Position numbers and translations under genes: made by a program
Notes under the pieces: generated by a model
What the model was told of the DNA's origin: nothing
Databases searched by the model: none
The model's input: the letters and a program-made list of their open reading frames with translations, nothing else
Shown: piece after piece, positions 42,084-50,750 of the stretch
Layout: each line of letters starts with the position of its first letter
Numbering within the stretch: position 1 is the stretch's first letter
NCBI GenBank assembly: GCA_902470765.1
Contig: CABRHW010000007.1
Location: forward strand, 1 to 64,000
Source: an uncultured Collinsella sp.
Lineage (GTDB): Bacteria; Actinomycetota; Coriobacteriia; Coriobacteriales; Coriobacteriaceae
Direction of reading: 5' to 3'
Length of the DNA stretch: 64,000 nt

Positions 42084-44834
42084 GTGAGCGATTGCAAGAG
42101 GGTTTACCGTTTTGGAACCGACGCCCAGGGCACCTGTGTCACTGAGGGCGACAAATCCATGAACTTCGTGCTTGGCGGCAAAGGCGCAAACCTTGCCGAG
42201 ATGAGCCGCATCTGTCTGCCGGTTCCCGGTGGCTTTACCATTACCTGCCAGACCTGTGTCGAGTACTCCGGTGCCGGCAACGTCTGGCCCGAAGGCGCAC
42301 TCGATGAGATCGTTGCCGCCGAGGCGGACCTCGAGGCCCGTTGCGGCAAGAAACTCGGCGATGCCTCCGATCCGCTGCTCGTGTCGGTTCGCTCGGGCGC
42401 TCCGTTCTCCATGCCCGGCATGATGGACACGGTCCTCAACCTGGGCCTCAACGACGATTCCGTCCAGGGCCTTATCGCGCAGACGCAGAACCCGCGCTTT
42501 GCCTGGGACAGCTACCGTCGCTTTATCCAGATGTTCTCCAACGTCGTCATGGGCGTCGACGCCGACCTATTCGAGAACGCCCTGACCCAGGCCCGCCTGG
42601 TCGCCGGCGTTCGCGTCGATTCCGAGCTTTCGGCCGAGGACCTGCAGGAGCTTGTCGAGACGTTCAAGGGTATTTTCTCCGATAACGTCGAGGCGACCCT
42701 GTATCCCGAGCTTGAGGTTGCCGACGGCAAGCCCGTCTTCCCGCATGATCCGGAGCTCCAGTTGCGCCTTGCCATCCAGGCCGTCTTTGGCAGCTGGATG
42801 AACGAGCGTGCCTGCATTTACCGCAAACAGCACGGCATCTCTGACGAGCTCGGTACCGCCGTCAACGTCCAGGCCATGGCCTTTGGCAACAAGGGCGAGA
42901 CCTCTGCGACCGGCGTCGCCTTTACGCGCAACCCGGCCGACGGCACCAAGGAGTTCTATGGCGACTTTTTGGTGAATGCCCAGGGCGAGGACGTCGTCGC
43001 CGGCATCCGCAACACTGAGCCCATCGCCGACCTCAAGACCACCCCGGGCCTCGAGTCCGCAGACGAGGAGCTCGAGCGCGTGTTCCTGACGCTCGAGGAT
43101 CATTACCGCGATATGTGCGATATCGAATTCACCATCGAGCAGGGTAAACTTTGGATGCTTCAGACCCGCGTGGGCAAGCGCACCGCTACCGCCGCGCTGC
43201 GCATCGCTATCGAGATGGTCGAGGAGGGCCTCATCACCCGCGAGGAGGCCGTGAGCCGCATCGATCCCGCGCAGCTCGACCAGCTCCTGCACCCGCAGTT
43301 CGACGCCTCCAAGAAGTACGAGGCCCTGGCCAGCGGCCTTAACGCCAGCCCCGGTGCCGCCGTGGGCGAGGTCGTGTTCTCGAGTGACGACGCCGTCGCG
43401 CGTTCCGCCGAGGGTCACAAGATCATTCTGGTTCGTTGGGAGACCAACCCCGACGACCTGAAGGGCATGGTCGCCGCCGAGGGCATCCTGACCAGCCACG
43501 GTGGCAAGACGAGCCATGCCGCCGTTATCGCCCGCGGCATGGGTACGCCCTGCGTTTGCGGCGTTGAGCGCTTCCACATTGACGCGGCAGAGAAGGTCGT
43601 GCGCATCGAGGGCAGCGACCGCGTGCTGCGCGAGGGCGATGTCATCTCCATCGACGGCACCCAGGGTATCGTCGTCGACGGCGCGGTCGACCTGGTCTCT
43701 GCAGAGCTCACCGGCGACCTGGACACCATCCTGTCTTGGGCCGATGAGATCCGTTTGGACGAGACCGACGGTCACGCCAACCACGTGCGCGTCAACGCCG
43801 ACAATCCCGAGGATGCCGAGCTCGCGCTCGAGTTTGGCGCCGAGGCCATCGGTCTGTGCCGCACCGAGCACATGTTCCTGGGCGATCGCAAGAACATCAT
43901 CCAGAGCTTTATCCTGTCTGACGATGAGGCCGTGAAGCAGCAGGCCCTGGCCGACCTGCTCAAGGTCCAGACCGAGGACTTCCTGGCGATGTTCAAGACC
44001 ATGTCCGGTCGCGATGTGGTCGTCCGCCTGCTCGATCCGCCGCTTCATGAGTTCCTGGATAATCCTCGCGAGCTCGAGGTCGCCATCACCAAGAAGGAGG
44101 CCGCCGGCGCTCCCGAGGAGGAGCTCACTGCCCTGCGCGCCCGCCTGCGTCGCATTGACGGCATGGTCGAGTCCAACCCCATGCTGGGCTTGCGCGGCGT
44201 GCGCCTGTCCGTCGTCTTTGGCGATCTGCCGCTCATGCAGGTTCGCGCCGTCGCCACGGCTGCTGCCCGCCTTATCAAGGAGGGTGTCGACCCGCGCCCC
44301 GAGATCATGGTTCCGCTCGTTTCCATCACGGCCGAGCATGTCCAGACCCGCGAGGTTATTGAGCGCGTGATCGCCGAGGTTTCCGCCGAGGAAGGCGTCG
44401 AGCTCAATATTCCCGTGGGCACGATGCTCGAGCTGCCGCGCGCCTGCATGGTCGCCGACGAGATCGCACATCACGCAGATTTCTTCTGCTTTGGCACCAA
44501 CGACCTCACCCAGACGACCTTCGGCTTCTCCCGCGACGATGCCGAGGCCAAGTTCATTCCGCTGTACCTGCACAAGAAGATCCTGAAGGACAATCCCTTC
44601 GAGACCATCGACACGGCGGTGCTGGAGCTCGTGCGCTTGGCCGTCGAGAAGGGCCGCGCCACCAATCCCGACATGCACTTTGGCGTGTGCGGCGAGCACG
44701 GCGGCGACCCCAAGTCCATCAAGGGCCTGTTTAACGTGGCCGACGTGGACTACGTGTCCTGCTCGCCCTATCGCGTGCCCCTCGCGCGCCTGGCTGCCGC
44801 TCAGGCCAAGCTCGAGGCCAAGCGCAACGCCTAG
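42084..44834 (+). CDS. ppdK: Pyruvate, phosphate dikinase
   Basis: A 916-residue enzyme interconverting pyruvate + ATP + Pi and PEP + AMP + PPi. The N-terminal ATP-grasp part begins NFVLGGKGANLAEMSRICLPVPGGFTI and includes VSVRSGAPFSMPGMMDTVLNLGLND. The swivelling phosphohistidine domain has HGGKTSHAAVIARGMGTPCVCG with His478 and the regulatory Thr476. The C-terminal PEP/pyruvate barrel contains GLCRTEHMF, GTNDLTQTTFGFSRDDA and CGEHGGDPKS. The start is GTG 42084 after AGGGGAAG. In gut anaerobes it links glycolysis or fermentation with PEP supply, which AroF and AroA also consume. Confidence 0.97.
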   Translation: MSDCKRVYRFGTDAQGTCVTEGDKSMNFVLGGKGANLAEMSRICLPVPGGFTITCQTCVEYSGAGNVWPEGALDEIVAAEADLEARCGKKLGDASDPLLVSVRSGAPFSMPGMMDTVLNLGLNDDSVQGLIAQTQNPRFAWDSYRRFIQMFSNVVMGVDADLFENALTQARLVAGVRVDSELSAEDLQELVETFKGIFSDNVEATLYPELEVADGKPVFPHDPELQLRLAIQAVFGSWMNERACIYRKQHGISDELGTAVNVQAMAFGNKGETSATGVAFTRNPADGTKEFYGDFLVNAQGEDVVAGIRNTEPIADLKTTPGLESADEELERVFLTLEDHYRDMCDIEFTIEQGKLWMLQTRVGKRTATAALRIAIEMVEEGLITREEAVSRIDPAQLDQLLHPQFDASKKYEALASGLNASPGAAVGEVVFSSDDAVARSAEGHKIILVRWETNPDDLKGMVAAEGILTSHGGKTSHAAVIARGMGTPCVCGVERFHIDAAEKVVRIEGSDRVLREGDVISIDGTQGIVVDGAVDLVSAELTGDLDTILSWADEIRLDETDGHANHVRVNADNPEDAELALEFGAEAIGLCRTEHMFLGDRKNIIQSFILSDDEAVKQQALADLLKVQTEDFLAMFKTMSGRDVVVRLLDPPLHEFLDNPRELEVAITKKEAAGAPEEELTALRARLRRIDGMVESNPMLGLRGVRLSVVFGDLPLMQVRAVATAAARLIKEGVDPRPEIMVPLVSITAEHVQTREVIERVIAEVSAEEGVELNIPVGTMLELPRACMVADEIAHHADFFCFGTNDLTQTTFGFSRDDAEAKFIPLYLHKKILKDNPFETIDTAVLELVRLAVEKGRATNPDMHFGVCGEHGGDPKSIKGLFNVADVDYVSCSPYRVPLARLAAAQAKLEAKRNA

Positions 44835-44872
44835 CCCCCTGCGCATCGACGCCTAGCGTAGCGCCCCTTCAT

Positions 44873-44906
44873 ACCGCCCGTCTCATTCGTGAGGCGGGCG
44901 GTTATC
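44873..44906 (+). terminator. Terminator after ppdK
   Basis: A 13-bp stem (44873-44885 with 44890-44902, one G-U pair) closed by a TTCG tetraloop; the tail TTATCATGT is only moderately T-rich. Confidence 0.72.
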
Positions 44907-44947
44907 ATGTGCGGGTTTTGTCTTTTTGTCTGCGTAAAAAATTGTTC

Positions 44948-44975
44948 TTGCAGCAGAAACCCGCGCGTGTATACT
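44948..44975 (+). promoter_or_regulatory. Promoter for rplS
   Basis: TTGCAG (44948-44953), a 16-base spacer and TATACT (44970-44975), 69 bases before the rplS start. Confidence 0.72.
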
Positions 44976-45044
44976 CGAATACGTTTGTTCAACTACGTGC
45001 CGGCCAAGGTGGTACGGCACCTCTAGAAGAGTAAGGAATTGCAC

Positions 45045-45386
45045 ATGGATTACATCCGCGCAATCGAGCGTCAGCAGATCCGCGAGGACATTCCTCAGGT
45101 TCGCGTCGCCGACAACGTCAAGGTTCACTACCGCATTAAGGAAGGCGACCGCGAGCGCATCCAGGTCTTCCAGGGCGACGTCATCCGCATGGCCGGCGCC
45201 GGTGCCCGCGAGACCTTCACCGTCCGCAAGATGTCCTTCGGTGTCGGTGTTGAGCGTACCTTCCCGCTTCACAGCCCCAAGATCGCCAAGCTCGAGGTCG
45301 TTCGTCATGGTCGCGTCCGTCGCGCCAAGCTGTACTACCTCCGCGACAAGGTGGGCAAGGCTGCTCGCATCCCCGAGAAGCGCTAA
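45045..45386 (+). CDS. rplS: 50S ribosomal protein L19
   Basis: A 113-residue protein: DNVKVHYRIKEGDRERIQVFQGDVIRM, TFTVRKMSFGVGVERTFPLHSPKIAKLEVVRHGRVRRAKLYYLRD. The start is ATG 45045 behind AAGGAA; TTG 45039 in frame is closer than optimal. In many bacteria rplS directly follows trmD. Here it sits about 7.8 kb away with its own promoter and terminator. Confidence 0.97.
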   Translation: MDYIRAIERQQIREDIPQVRVADNVKVHYRIKEGDRERIQVFQGDVIRMAGAGARETFTVRKMSFGVGVERTFPLHSPKIAKLEVVRHGRVRRAKLYYLRDKVGKAARIPEKR

Positions 45387-45420
45387 GAAGATCGCAACGT
45401 CTGTCCACTCGTTTGGACAC

Positions 45421-45451
45421 AAGGGTCACCTTCGGGTGGCCCTTCTTTTTA
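45421..45451 (+). terminator. Terminator after rplS
   Basis: A 10-bp stem AAGGGTCACC/GGTGGCCCTT (one G-U pair) with a TTCG loop, followed by CTTTTTAT. Confidence 0.93.
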
Positions 45452-45479
45452 TCTGATTTGCATGCAAGGAGGGTCTGGT

Positions 45480-46268
45480 ATGGCCAATATGACGAGCTCG
45501 GTTTTGGCATCGCAGGTTGCCGGAGAGCTGGCGAGCGCAACGTTTGAGGAGATCCCCGCCCTCGTGGAGCATTATCGCGAGGACCCGCGCCAGCAGGTGA
45601 TCAAGGCTTGTGAACGCGCCCTCAAACGCCATGACAAAGAGCTTGCCGAGCGCGAGCGCGTCAATGACATGTACGAGCTTATGCATGAGCTTGGCGGCGA
45701 TGGAGTGGTCGTTGGTGTCGACGAGGTGGGTCGCGGATCGGTGGCCGGTCCTTTGACGGTATGCGCCGTCTGCCTTCCTATGGAGCCGCGCGTCTGGGGC
45801 ATCAACGATTCCAAAAAGCTCACGCCGGCGCGCCGCGAGTTGCTCTCAGTGAAGATTGCCGAGGTGGCGACGGCGATCGGTTTTTGCCATATCGCGCCTA
45901 AGGATATCGATGAGATGGGCATGGCCCGTGCTATCCGTACCGCCGTTGCGGGCGCCGTGGCCGATACGGGACTTGAACCCGACTGCGTCCTCATGGATGG
46001 CAACCCCTTGGGCGCCGTTCCCAACGAGCGCGACGTGGTGAAGGGCGATGCCAAGATCGCCTGTATCGCCGCGGCGTCCATCATGGCCAAGGTCACGCGT
46101 GACGAGATGATGGTCGAGTACGACGCCGAGTATCCCGAGTACCATCTGGCCGAGTCGAAGGGCTATGCAAGCCCCGAGCATATCGAGGCCATTCGCAAAC
46201 ATGGACTTTGTCCACTGCACCGCGTGAGCTTTTGCGGAAACTTTCTGCAGACTGAGCGCCTTTTCTAG
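45480..46268 (+). CDS. rnhB: Ribonuclease HII
   Basis: A 262-residue enzyme removing RNA from RNA-DNA hybrids. The catalytic Asp-Glu pair is in VVVGVDEVGRGSVAGPLTVCAV; GINDSKKLTPARR, DCVLMDGNPLG and GDAKIACIAAASIMAKVTRD are the other conserved elements. About 75 residues precede the core and form charged helices, as in Bacillus RnhB. The start is ATG 45480, six bases after AGGAGGG, 18 bases inside the longest open frame. Confidence 0.95.
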   Translation: MANMTSSVLASQVAGELASATFEEIPALVEHYREDPRQQVIKACERALKRHDKELAERERVNDMYELMHELGGDGVVVGVDEVGRGSVAGPLTVCAVCLPMEPRVWGINDSKKLTPARRELLSVKIAEVATAIGFCHIAPKDIDEMGMARAIRTAVAGAVADTGLEPDCVLMDGNPLGAVPNERDVVKGDAKIACIAAASIMAKVTRDEMMVEYDAEYPEYHLAESKGYASPEHIEAIRKHGLCPLHRVSFCGNFLQTERLF

Positions 46269-46317
46269 GTCAATTGTGGAGACAGGGACCTCAGGGGTTT
46301 TATTAACCTGCTGGTAG

Positions 46318-46359
46318 CGGGCCGTATGCAACACCATTGCTGCGTACGGCCCGTTTTTT
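46318..46359 (+). terminator. Terminator after rnhB
   Basis: A 13-bp stem CGGGCCGTATGCA/TGCGTACGGCCCG with one wobble pair, followed by TTTTTT. It separates rnhB from the yraN-comM-dprA group. Just before it lies GGAGACAGGGACCT (46277-46291), a degraded relative of the palindrome centre found beside aroQ. Confidence 0.92.
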
Positions 46360-46457
46360 GACGGCATTTGGTCAGCTTTTGGTTTGCTTCCGGTACTTAC
46401 CCGCATGAAAGGTGCCCTCATCATCGGGGCAATGCAGCGCGCGGGAAAGGAGACCCC

Positions 46458-46943
46458 ATGAGTGCCGCAAGCAAAAAGAGCAAGACGCAGCAGCTCAAGG
46501 AGCGTTGGGAAAACGGCGAGCTCGACTGCGGGGCGATGACGCCCGAGTTTATCAAGGGACTCAGTCCCCGCGAGCTGGGCATGCTGGGCGAGCTGATCAC
46601 CATCGACTACTTTAACGAGCGCGGCTACACCTTGCTGGAGCAGGGTTATCGTTGCACCGAGGGCGAGGCCGATCTGGTGCTGCTCGATGAGCTCGACGAT
46701 GTCGTGGTGATGGCCGAGGTCAAGACCAGACGCGTCGCACTGGATTGCAACACGCGGGTCTTTCCCGAGGAGGCCGTGGACGCCCAAAAACAACGCCGCT
46801 ACCGCCGCATCGCAAGTTGCTATCTCATGGAGCATTATCCGCTCAAGGCGATTCGCTTCGATGCCGTGGGTGTCACCATTCGCGGCGGGCATATCGCCGA
46901 GATCGAGCATCAGTACAACGCATTCGATTGGCAGGTGTCGTGA
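46458..46943 (+). CDS. YraN/UPF0102 family endonuclease-like protein
   Basis: A 161-residue protein. The core (about 40-161) has the restriction-endonuclease-like pattern LGELITIDYFNERGYTLLEQGYRCTEGEADLVLLDELDDVVVMAEVKTR, with the EADLV and EVK residues at the putative metal site. Typical members are about 115-130 residues; here some 40 charged residues (KKSKTQQLKERWENGELDCG…) are added in front. Its function is unknown; it is usually next to comM or rnhB. The start ATG 46458 follows AAAGGAGA. Confidence 0.88.
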   Translation: MSAASKKSKTQQLKERWENGELDCGAMTPEFIKGLSPRELGMLGELITIDYFNERGYTLLEQGYRCTEGEADLVLLDELDDVVVMAEVKTRRVALDCNTRVFPEEAVDAQKQRRYRRIASCYLMEHYPLKAIRFDAVGVTIRGGHIAEIEHQYNAFDWQVS

Positions 46944-48466
46944 TGGCGTTCGAGACGTTTGCCGTTCACGCGGCCTGCATCCGCGGCGTCGAGGCAATTC
47001 CCGTCACGGTCGAGGTCTCGCTTGCCGGCGGCGTTCCGGGTATTCAGATGCTCGGCATTCCGAGTATGGAGGTGATGGAGTCACGCGGTCGTATTCGCTG
47101 TGCGATGCGCTCCGCCGGGTTCGAGATCCCGCGCTCGGGCATTACGGTCAATCTGGCGCCCGGCGATATTCGCAAGACCGGTAGCGGCTTTGATCTGCCC
47201 ATCGCCATCGCGGTGTTGGCGGCCGATGGGCAGATTCCCCGTGACAACCTCGATCGCTGCCTTATCGCCGGCGAGCTCGGCTTGGACGGTACGGTGCTTC
47301 CCGTCAAGGGCGAGGTGGCGTTTCAGCTGCTGGCTCGCGACATGGGGCTGTCCTTTATCGCCGGCAGGTCCGATCAGCATGTGCCGCTTGCGGGCGTTGA
47401 TTGCGGCTTTATCGATCATCTGTCTCAGCTTGCTCGCGGCATGGGCGATGCCGTGCGTCATTATCTGGATTCCGAGGGTGTTGAGACGACCTTTGAGCCC
47501 GAACTCGACTATGCCGATGTGCTGGGGCATGAAGTCGCTAAACGCGGCATGGCGCTTGCGGCCGCCGGCGAGCTCGGCCTGCTCATGATCGGCTCGCCCG
47601 GTTCGGGTAAGACCATGCTCGCGCGCCGTATGACCGGCATTCTGCCCGAGCTTTCCGTTGAGGACCAGCAGGAAGCGCTGTGCATCCATTCGGTTTTGGG
47701 TGAGAACATCGATGGCTTATTGGCAGGTCATCGGCCGTTTCGAAGTCCCCATCACAGCATATCAACGGCTGGCCTCATTGGCGGAGGGCGCCCGGTGCAT
47801 CCGGGTGAGATCAGCCTGGCTCATGGCGGCGTGCTCTTTTTGGACGAGCTTGCTGAGTTTCCCACGGGTGTGCTGCAGACGCTGCGTCAGCCCATCGAAC
47901 GCGGCTACGTCAGGATCGTACGCGTCGACGGGGCCTTTACCTTCCCGTCGCGCTTTCAGCTGCTGGCTGCGAGTAACCCTTGCCCCTGCGGCTTCTTGGG
48001 TGATCGCGAGGTGCCGTGTCGCTGCTCGGCGGCGATGGTCGAGCGCTATCGGTCTAAACTGCGCGGTCCTTTGGCCGACCGTATCGACATGATGATCGAT
48101 GTGACCCGTCCCGACCCCCAAGTGATTATCGAGGGTGCGGAGGGTATGTCGTCTGCCGAGTTACGTGACTACGTTGTGCGCGGTCGCGCTTTTCGCGCTT
48201 GGCGCGAATCCCGTATGGACGATGCGGATGCCGAGGCCGAGGATGACGAGACACGGTCCATTGACGGCGTCGTTTCGACCTTTGAGCTCGATGATGCGGC
48301 GGAGAAGTGTGTGCTCGGCCTGTCGAAGCGCACACATCTCACGGGTCGCGGCATTGTGCGACTGGTGCGTATCGCGCGTACAATCGCCGACGTCGCCGAG
48401 AGCGAGCAGGTGACGCAGGACCACGTGCTCGAGGCAGCGATGTACCAGGGAAGGAGGGACCAATGA
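46943..48466 (+). CDS. comM: ComM/YifB family AAA+ ATPase (Mg-chelatase-like)
   Basis: A 507-residue protein: an N-terminal Lon-like fold (VEVSLAGGVPGIQMLGIPSMEVMESRGRIRCAMRSAGFEIP), AAA+ core with Walker A GSPGSGKT (217-224), Walker B GGVLFLDELAEF, and a Cys cluster NPCPCGFLGDREVPCRC. In naturally competent bacteria ComM is a helicase that extends branch migration during transformation. The ATG overlaps the yraN stop codon and the next gene, dprA, overlaps its own stop, so the three are translationally coupled. Confidence 0.94.
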   Translation: MAFETFAVHAACIRGVEAIPVTVEVSLAGGVPGIQMLGIPSMEVMESRGRIRCAMRSAGFEIPRSGITVNLAPGDIRKTGSGFDLPIAIAVLAADGQIPRDNLDRCLIAGELGLDGTVLPVKGEVAFQLLARDMGLSFIAGRSDQHVPLAGVDCGFIDHLSQLARGMGDAVRHYLDSEGVETTFEPELDYADVLGHEVAKRGMALAAAGELGLLMIGSPGSGKTMLARRMTGILPELSVEDQQEALCIHSVLGENIDGLLAGHRPFRSPHHSISTAGLIGGGRPVHPGEISLAHGGVLFLDELAEFPTGVLQTLRQPIERGYVRIVRVDGAFTFPSRFQLLAASNPCPCGFLGDREVPCRCSAAMVERYRSKLRGPLADRIDMMIDVTRPDPQVIIEGAEGMSSAELRDYVVRGRAFRAWRESRMDDADAEAEDDETRSIDGVVSTFELDDAAEKCVLGLSKRTHLTGRGIVRLVRIARTIADVAESEQVTQDHVLEAAMYQGRRDQ

Positions 48467-49398
48467 TGGCCGAGGGGACCTACGAGCTGCATCCAGGTGA
48501 TGCGTTGTATCCCGAGACCGTTTTGGAGCTTTCTGATGTACCCCAGACGCTCTATGTGCGCGGCAACCCCGAGGTGCTTTCGACGCCCGCGCTCTCCATC
48601 ATCGGCGCGCGCAAGGCCTCGCCGTATGGTCTTGCCGTGGCAGAGCTTGCGGCAAAGGTGGCGGTCGAGGCGGGAGTGACGGTAGTTTCGGGCGGCGCGG
48701 TCGGTTGTGACCAGGCCTCGGGTTGGGCTGCGGTCAACGCCGGCGGCAAACACGTCGTGGTGCTGGGGACGGGCGCCGACGTGGTCTACCCGCGTTCGAG
48801 CGCGGGGCTTATTATGCGCACGCTCGATACGGGTGGCGCGGTCGTGTCGATCTCTCCGTGGGGCATGGGTCCGCGCAAGTTTGCCTTTCCGCGCCGCAAT
48901 CGCGTGATCGCGGCCCTGTCGCAAGCCCTTTTTGTTTCCGAGGCGGGTATGCCTTCCGGGACGTTTTCTACAGCCGAGGCTGCTATGGATTTGGGGCGCG
49001 AACTTCTTGTCGTGCCGGGGTCGATCCTATCGCCCGAGTCGCGTGGCACGAATTACCTCATTGCGAACGGTGCTTGCTGCATCATCGACGAGGAATCTAT
49101 CGAGATGGCTATCTCACGCATCTACGGCACCCTGCGCTACTCGCGCCCCGATGCTCCCGGCATTGCCGACCTGGATCCAACGCAGCAGACCGTGATGCAT
49201 GCGCTCATCGCCTCTCCGCTCAAGGTCGACGACATCGCGGCGCTCGTCGCGCTCGATGCTGTCGGCGTACTCAAACTCTTGGGTTCGCTTGAACTCGAGG
49301 GCCTTATCGAGCGCATGATGGATGGAAGGTATGCGCCCTCCAAGTTTGCCCTTCACGCCCAGACGCCCTTCGGTCACAATGGAAAACGTGTCAATTAG
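48463..49398 (+). CDS. dprA: DNA-processing protein DprA
   Basis: A 311-residue protein with the extended Rossmann fold of DprA: LSIIGARKASPYGLAVAELAAK, VVSGGAVGCDQASGWAAVNAGGKHVVVLGTGADVVYPRS and LLVVPGSILSPESRGTNYLIANGA. A C-terminal winged-helix-like part (QQTVMHALIASPLKVDDIAALVALDAVGVLKLLGSLELEGLIERM) follows. It loads RecA on incoming single-stranded DNA. The start ATG 48463 is preceded by GGAAGGAGGG and overlaps the comM stop by four bases. A topA gene, often between dprA and trmFO, is absent here. Confidence 0.94.
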   Translation: MMAEGTYELHPGDALYPETVLELSDVPQTLYVRGNPEVLSTPALSIIGARKASPYGLAVAELAAKVAVEAGVTVVSGGAVGCDQASGWAAVNAGGKHVVVLGTGADVVYPRSSAGLIMRTLDTGGAVVSISPWGMGPRKFAFPRRNRVIAALSQALFVSEAGMPSGTFSTAEAAMDLGRELLVVPGSILSPESRGTNYLIANGACCIIDEESIEMAISRIYGTLRYSRPDAPGIADLDPTQQTVMHALIASPLKVDDIAALVALDAVGVLKLLGSLELEGLIERMMDGRYAPSKFALHAQTPFGHNGKRVN

Positions 49399-49412
49399 AA
49401 AGGTGTTTGCAG

Positions 49413-50750
49413 ATGCAGTTCGATCAGGTGACGGTTATCGGTGGCGGTCTGGCGGGTTCGGAATGCGCGATCCAGCTGGCAGACCGCGGTTTTGCCGTAA
49501 AGCTGTGCGAGATGCGCCCCCAGGTTAGCTCCCCGGCTCACCATACCGATCACTTGGCAGAGCTCGTCTGCTCCAATTCGTTTAAGTCGACCCGTCCGGA
49601 TTCCGCGGCTGGTTTGCTGAAGGCCGAGCTTAAGCGCATGGGTTCAGTCCTGCTCGATTGCGCCCATCGCGCGGCTGTTCCCGCTGGCGGTGCCCTGGCG
49701 GTCGACCGCGTCAAGTTTTCCGAGCTTGTCGAGGCCGAGGTTGCCGCCCGTCCCAATATCGAGGTCGTGCACGGCGAGGTCACGCAGATTCCCGAGGGCC
49801 ACGTGGTCATTGCCGCGGGCCCGCTGTGTTCACCGGCTCTGAGCGAAGAGGTCATGAAGCTCGTCGGTGGCGACGCCCTTGCGTTCTTCGATGCCGCGGC
49901 GCCGATCGTCGATGCCTCCACGCTCGATATGGACGTGCTGTTTTCGCAGTCGCGCTACGAGGAGCAGGGGAGCGGCGACTATCTCAACGCTCCGCTCAAC
50001 AAGGAGGAGTACGAGGCCTTTATCGAGGCACTTACCACGGCCGACCGCGTGGTGCTCAAAGACTTTGAGGGCGGCGATCTGTTCCAGGCCTGCCAGCCTG
50101 CCGAGGAAGTTGCGCGCACCGGCAAGGACGCCATTCGCTTTGGCGCCATGAAGCCCGTCGGCCTCACCGACCCGCGTACCGGACGTCGCCCCTGGGCGGC
50201 GATTCAGCTGCGTGCCGAGAACAAGGAGAAGACCGCCTATAACCTGGTGGGCTTCCAGACAAACCTGACCTTTGGCGAGCAGAAGCGCGTCTTCCATATG
50301 GTGCCGGGCCTGGAGAACGCTGAGTTCTTCCGCTACGGTGTCATGCACCGCAATACCTTTGTCGACGCCCCGCACGTGCTCGATGGCACCTTTGCCGTGC
50401 CCGGTACCGGCGTGCGCCTGGCCGGTCAGATCACCGGCACCGAGGGGTACATGGAAGCCGTGGCGACCGGTCTGCTCGCGGCGCTCAACACCCATGCCGA
50501 GGCTATCGGTGTCGCGGGCGTCGAGTTGCCGCGCGTGGGCGCCCTGGGTGCGCTCGTGGGCTATGCGACCGATCCTGCCACCGTGGGCTATCAGCCTATG
50601 CATGTCAACTTTGGCCTGGTGCCGCCACTCGAGGATGGTAAGCGCCGCAGCAAGCGCGACCGCTACCAGGCCTATGCGGACCGTGCGCTCGAGGCCCTTG
50701 ATGCCTATCTGGCCACTCGTCCTGATCTGTTTGGAGGCGACCGGTCATAG
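49413..50750 (+). CDS. trmFO: Folate-dependent tRNA (uracil-54) methyltransferase TrmFO
   Basis: A 445-residue FAD protein: VTVIGGGLAGSECAIQLADRGFAVKLCEMRP is the dinucleotide-binding fold. EMRPQVSSPAHHTDHLAELVCSNSFKS, SQYISG-like PLNKEEYEAF and MEAVATGLLAALN are family markers. It makes ribothymidine-54 in tRNA with methylenetetrahydrofolate. I chose ATG 49413; TTG 49407 would add two residues. Its end overlaps the recombinase gene that follows. Confidence 0.95.
   Translation: MQFDQVTVIGGGLAGSECAIQLADRGFAVKLCEMRPQVSSPAHHTDHLAELVCSNSFKSTRPDSAAGLLKAELKRMGSVLLDCAHRAAVPAGGALAVDRVKFSELVEAEVAARPNIEVVHGEVTQIPEGHVVIAAGPLCSPALSEEVMKLVGGDALAFFDAAAPIVDASTLDMDVLFSQSRYEEQGSGDYLNAPLNKEEYEAFIEALTTADRVVLKDFEGGDLFQACQPAEEVARTGKDAIRFGAMKPVGLTDPRTGRRPWAAIQLRAENKEKTAYNLVGFQTNLTFGEQKRVFHMVPGLENAEFFRYGVMHRNTFVDAPHVLDGTFAVPGTGVRLAGQITGTEGYMEAVATGLLAALNTHAEAIGVAGVELPRVGALGALVGYATDPATVGYQPMHVNFGLVPPLEDGKRRSKRDRYQAYADRALEALDAYLATRPDLFGGDRS

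Noticed and set aside
42567..44846. A 759-codon minus-strand frame opposite ppdK
   Set aside because: Same cause: mirror of a GC-rich, highly expressed gene. No ribosome site and no recognisable domain.
46943..49398. comM-dprA as proof of natural competence
   Set aside because: Both are widespread in bacteria that are not known to take up DNA, and no uptake machinery is in the window.
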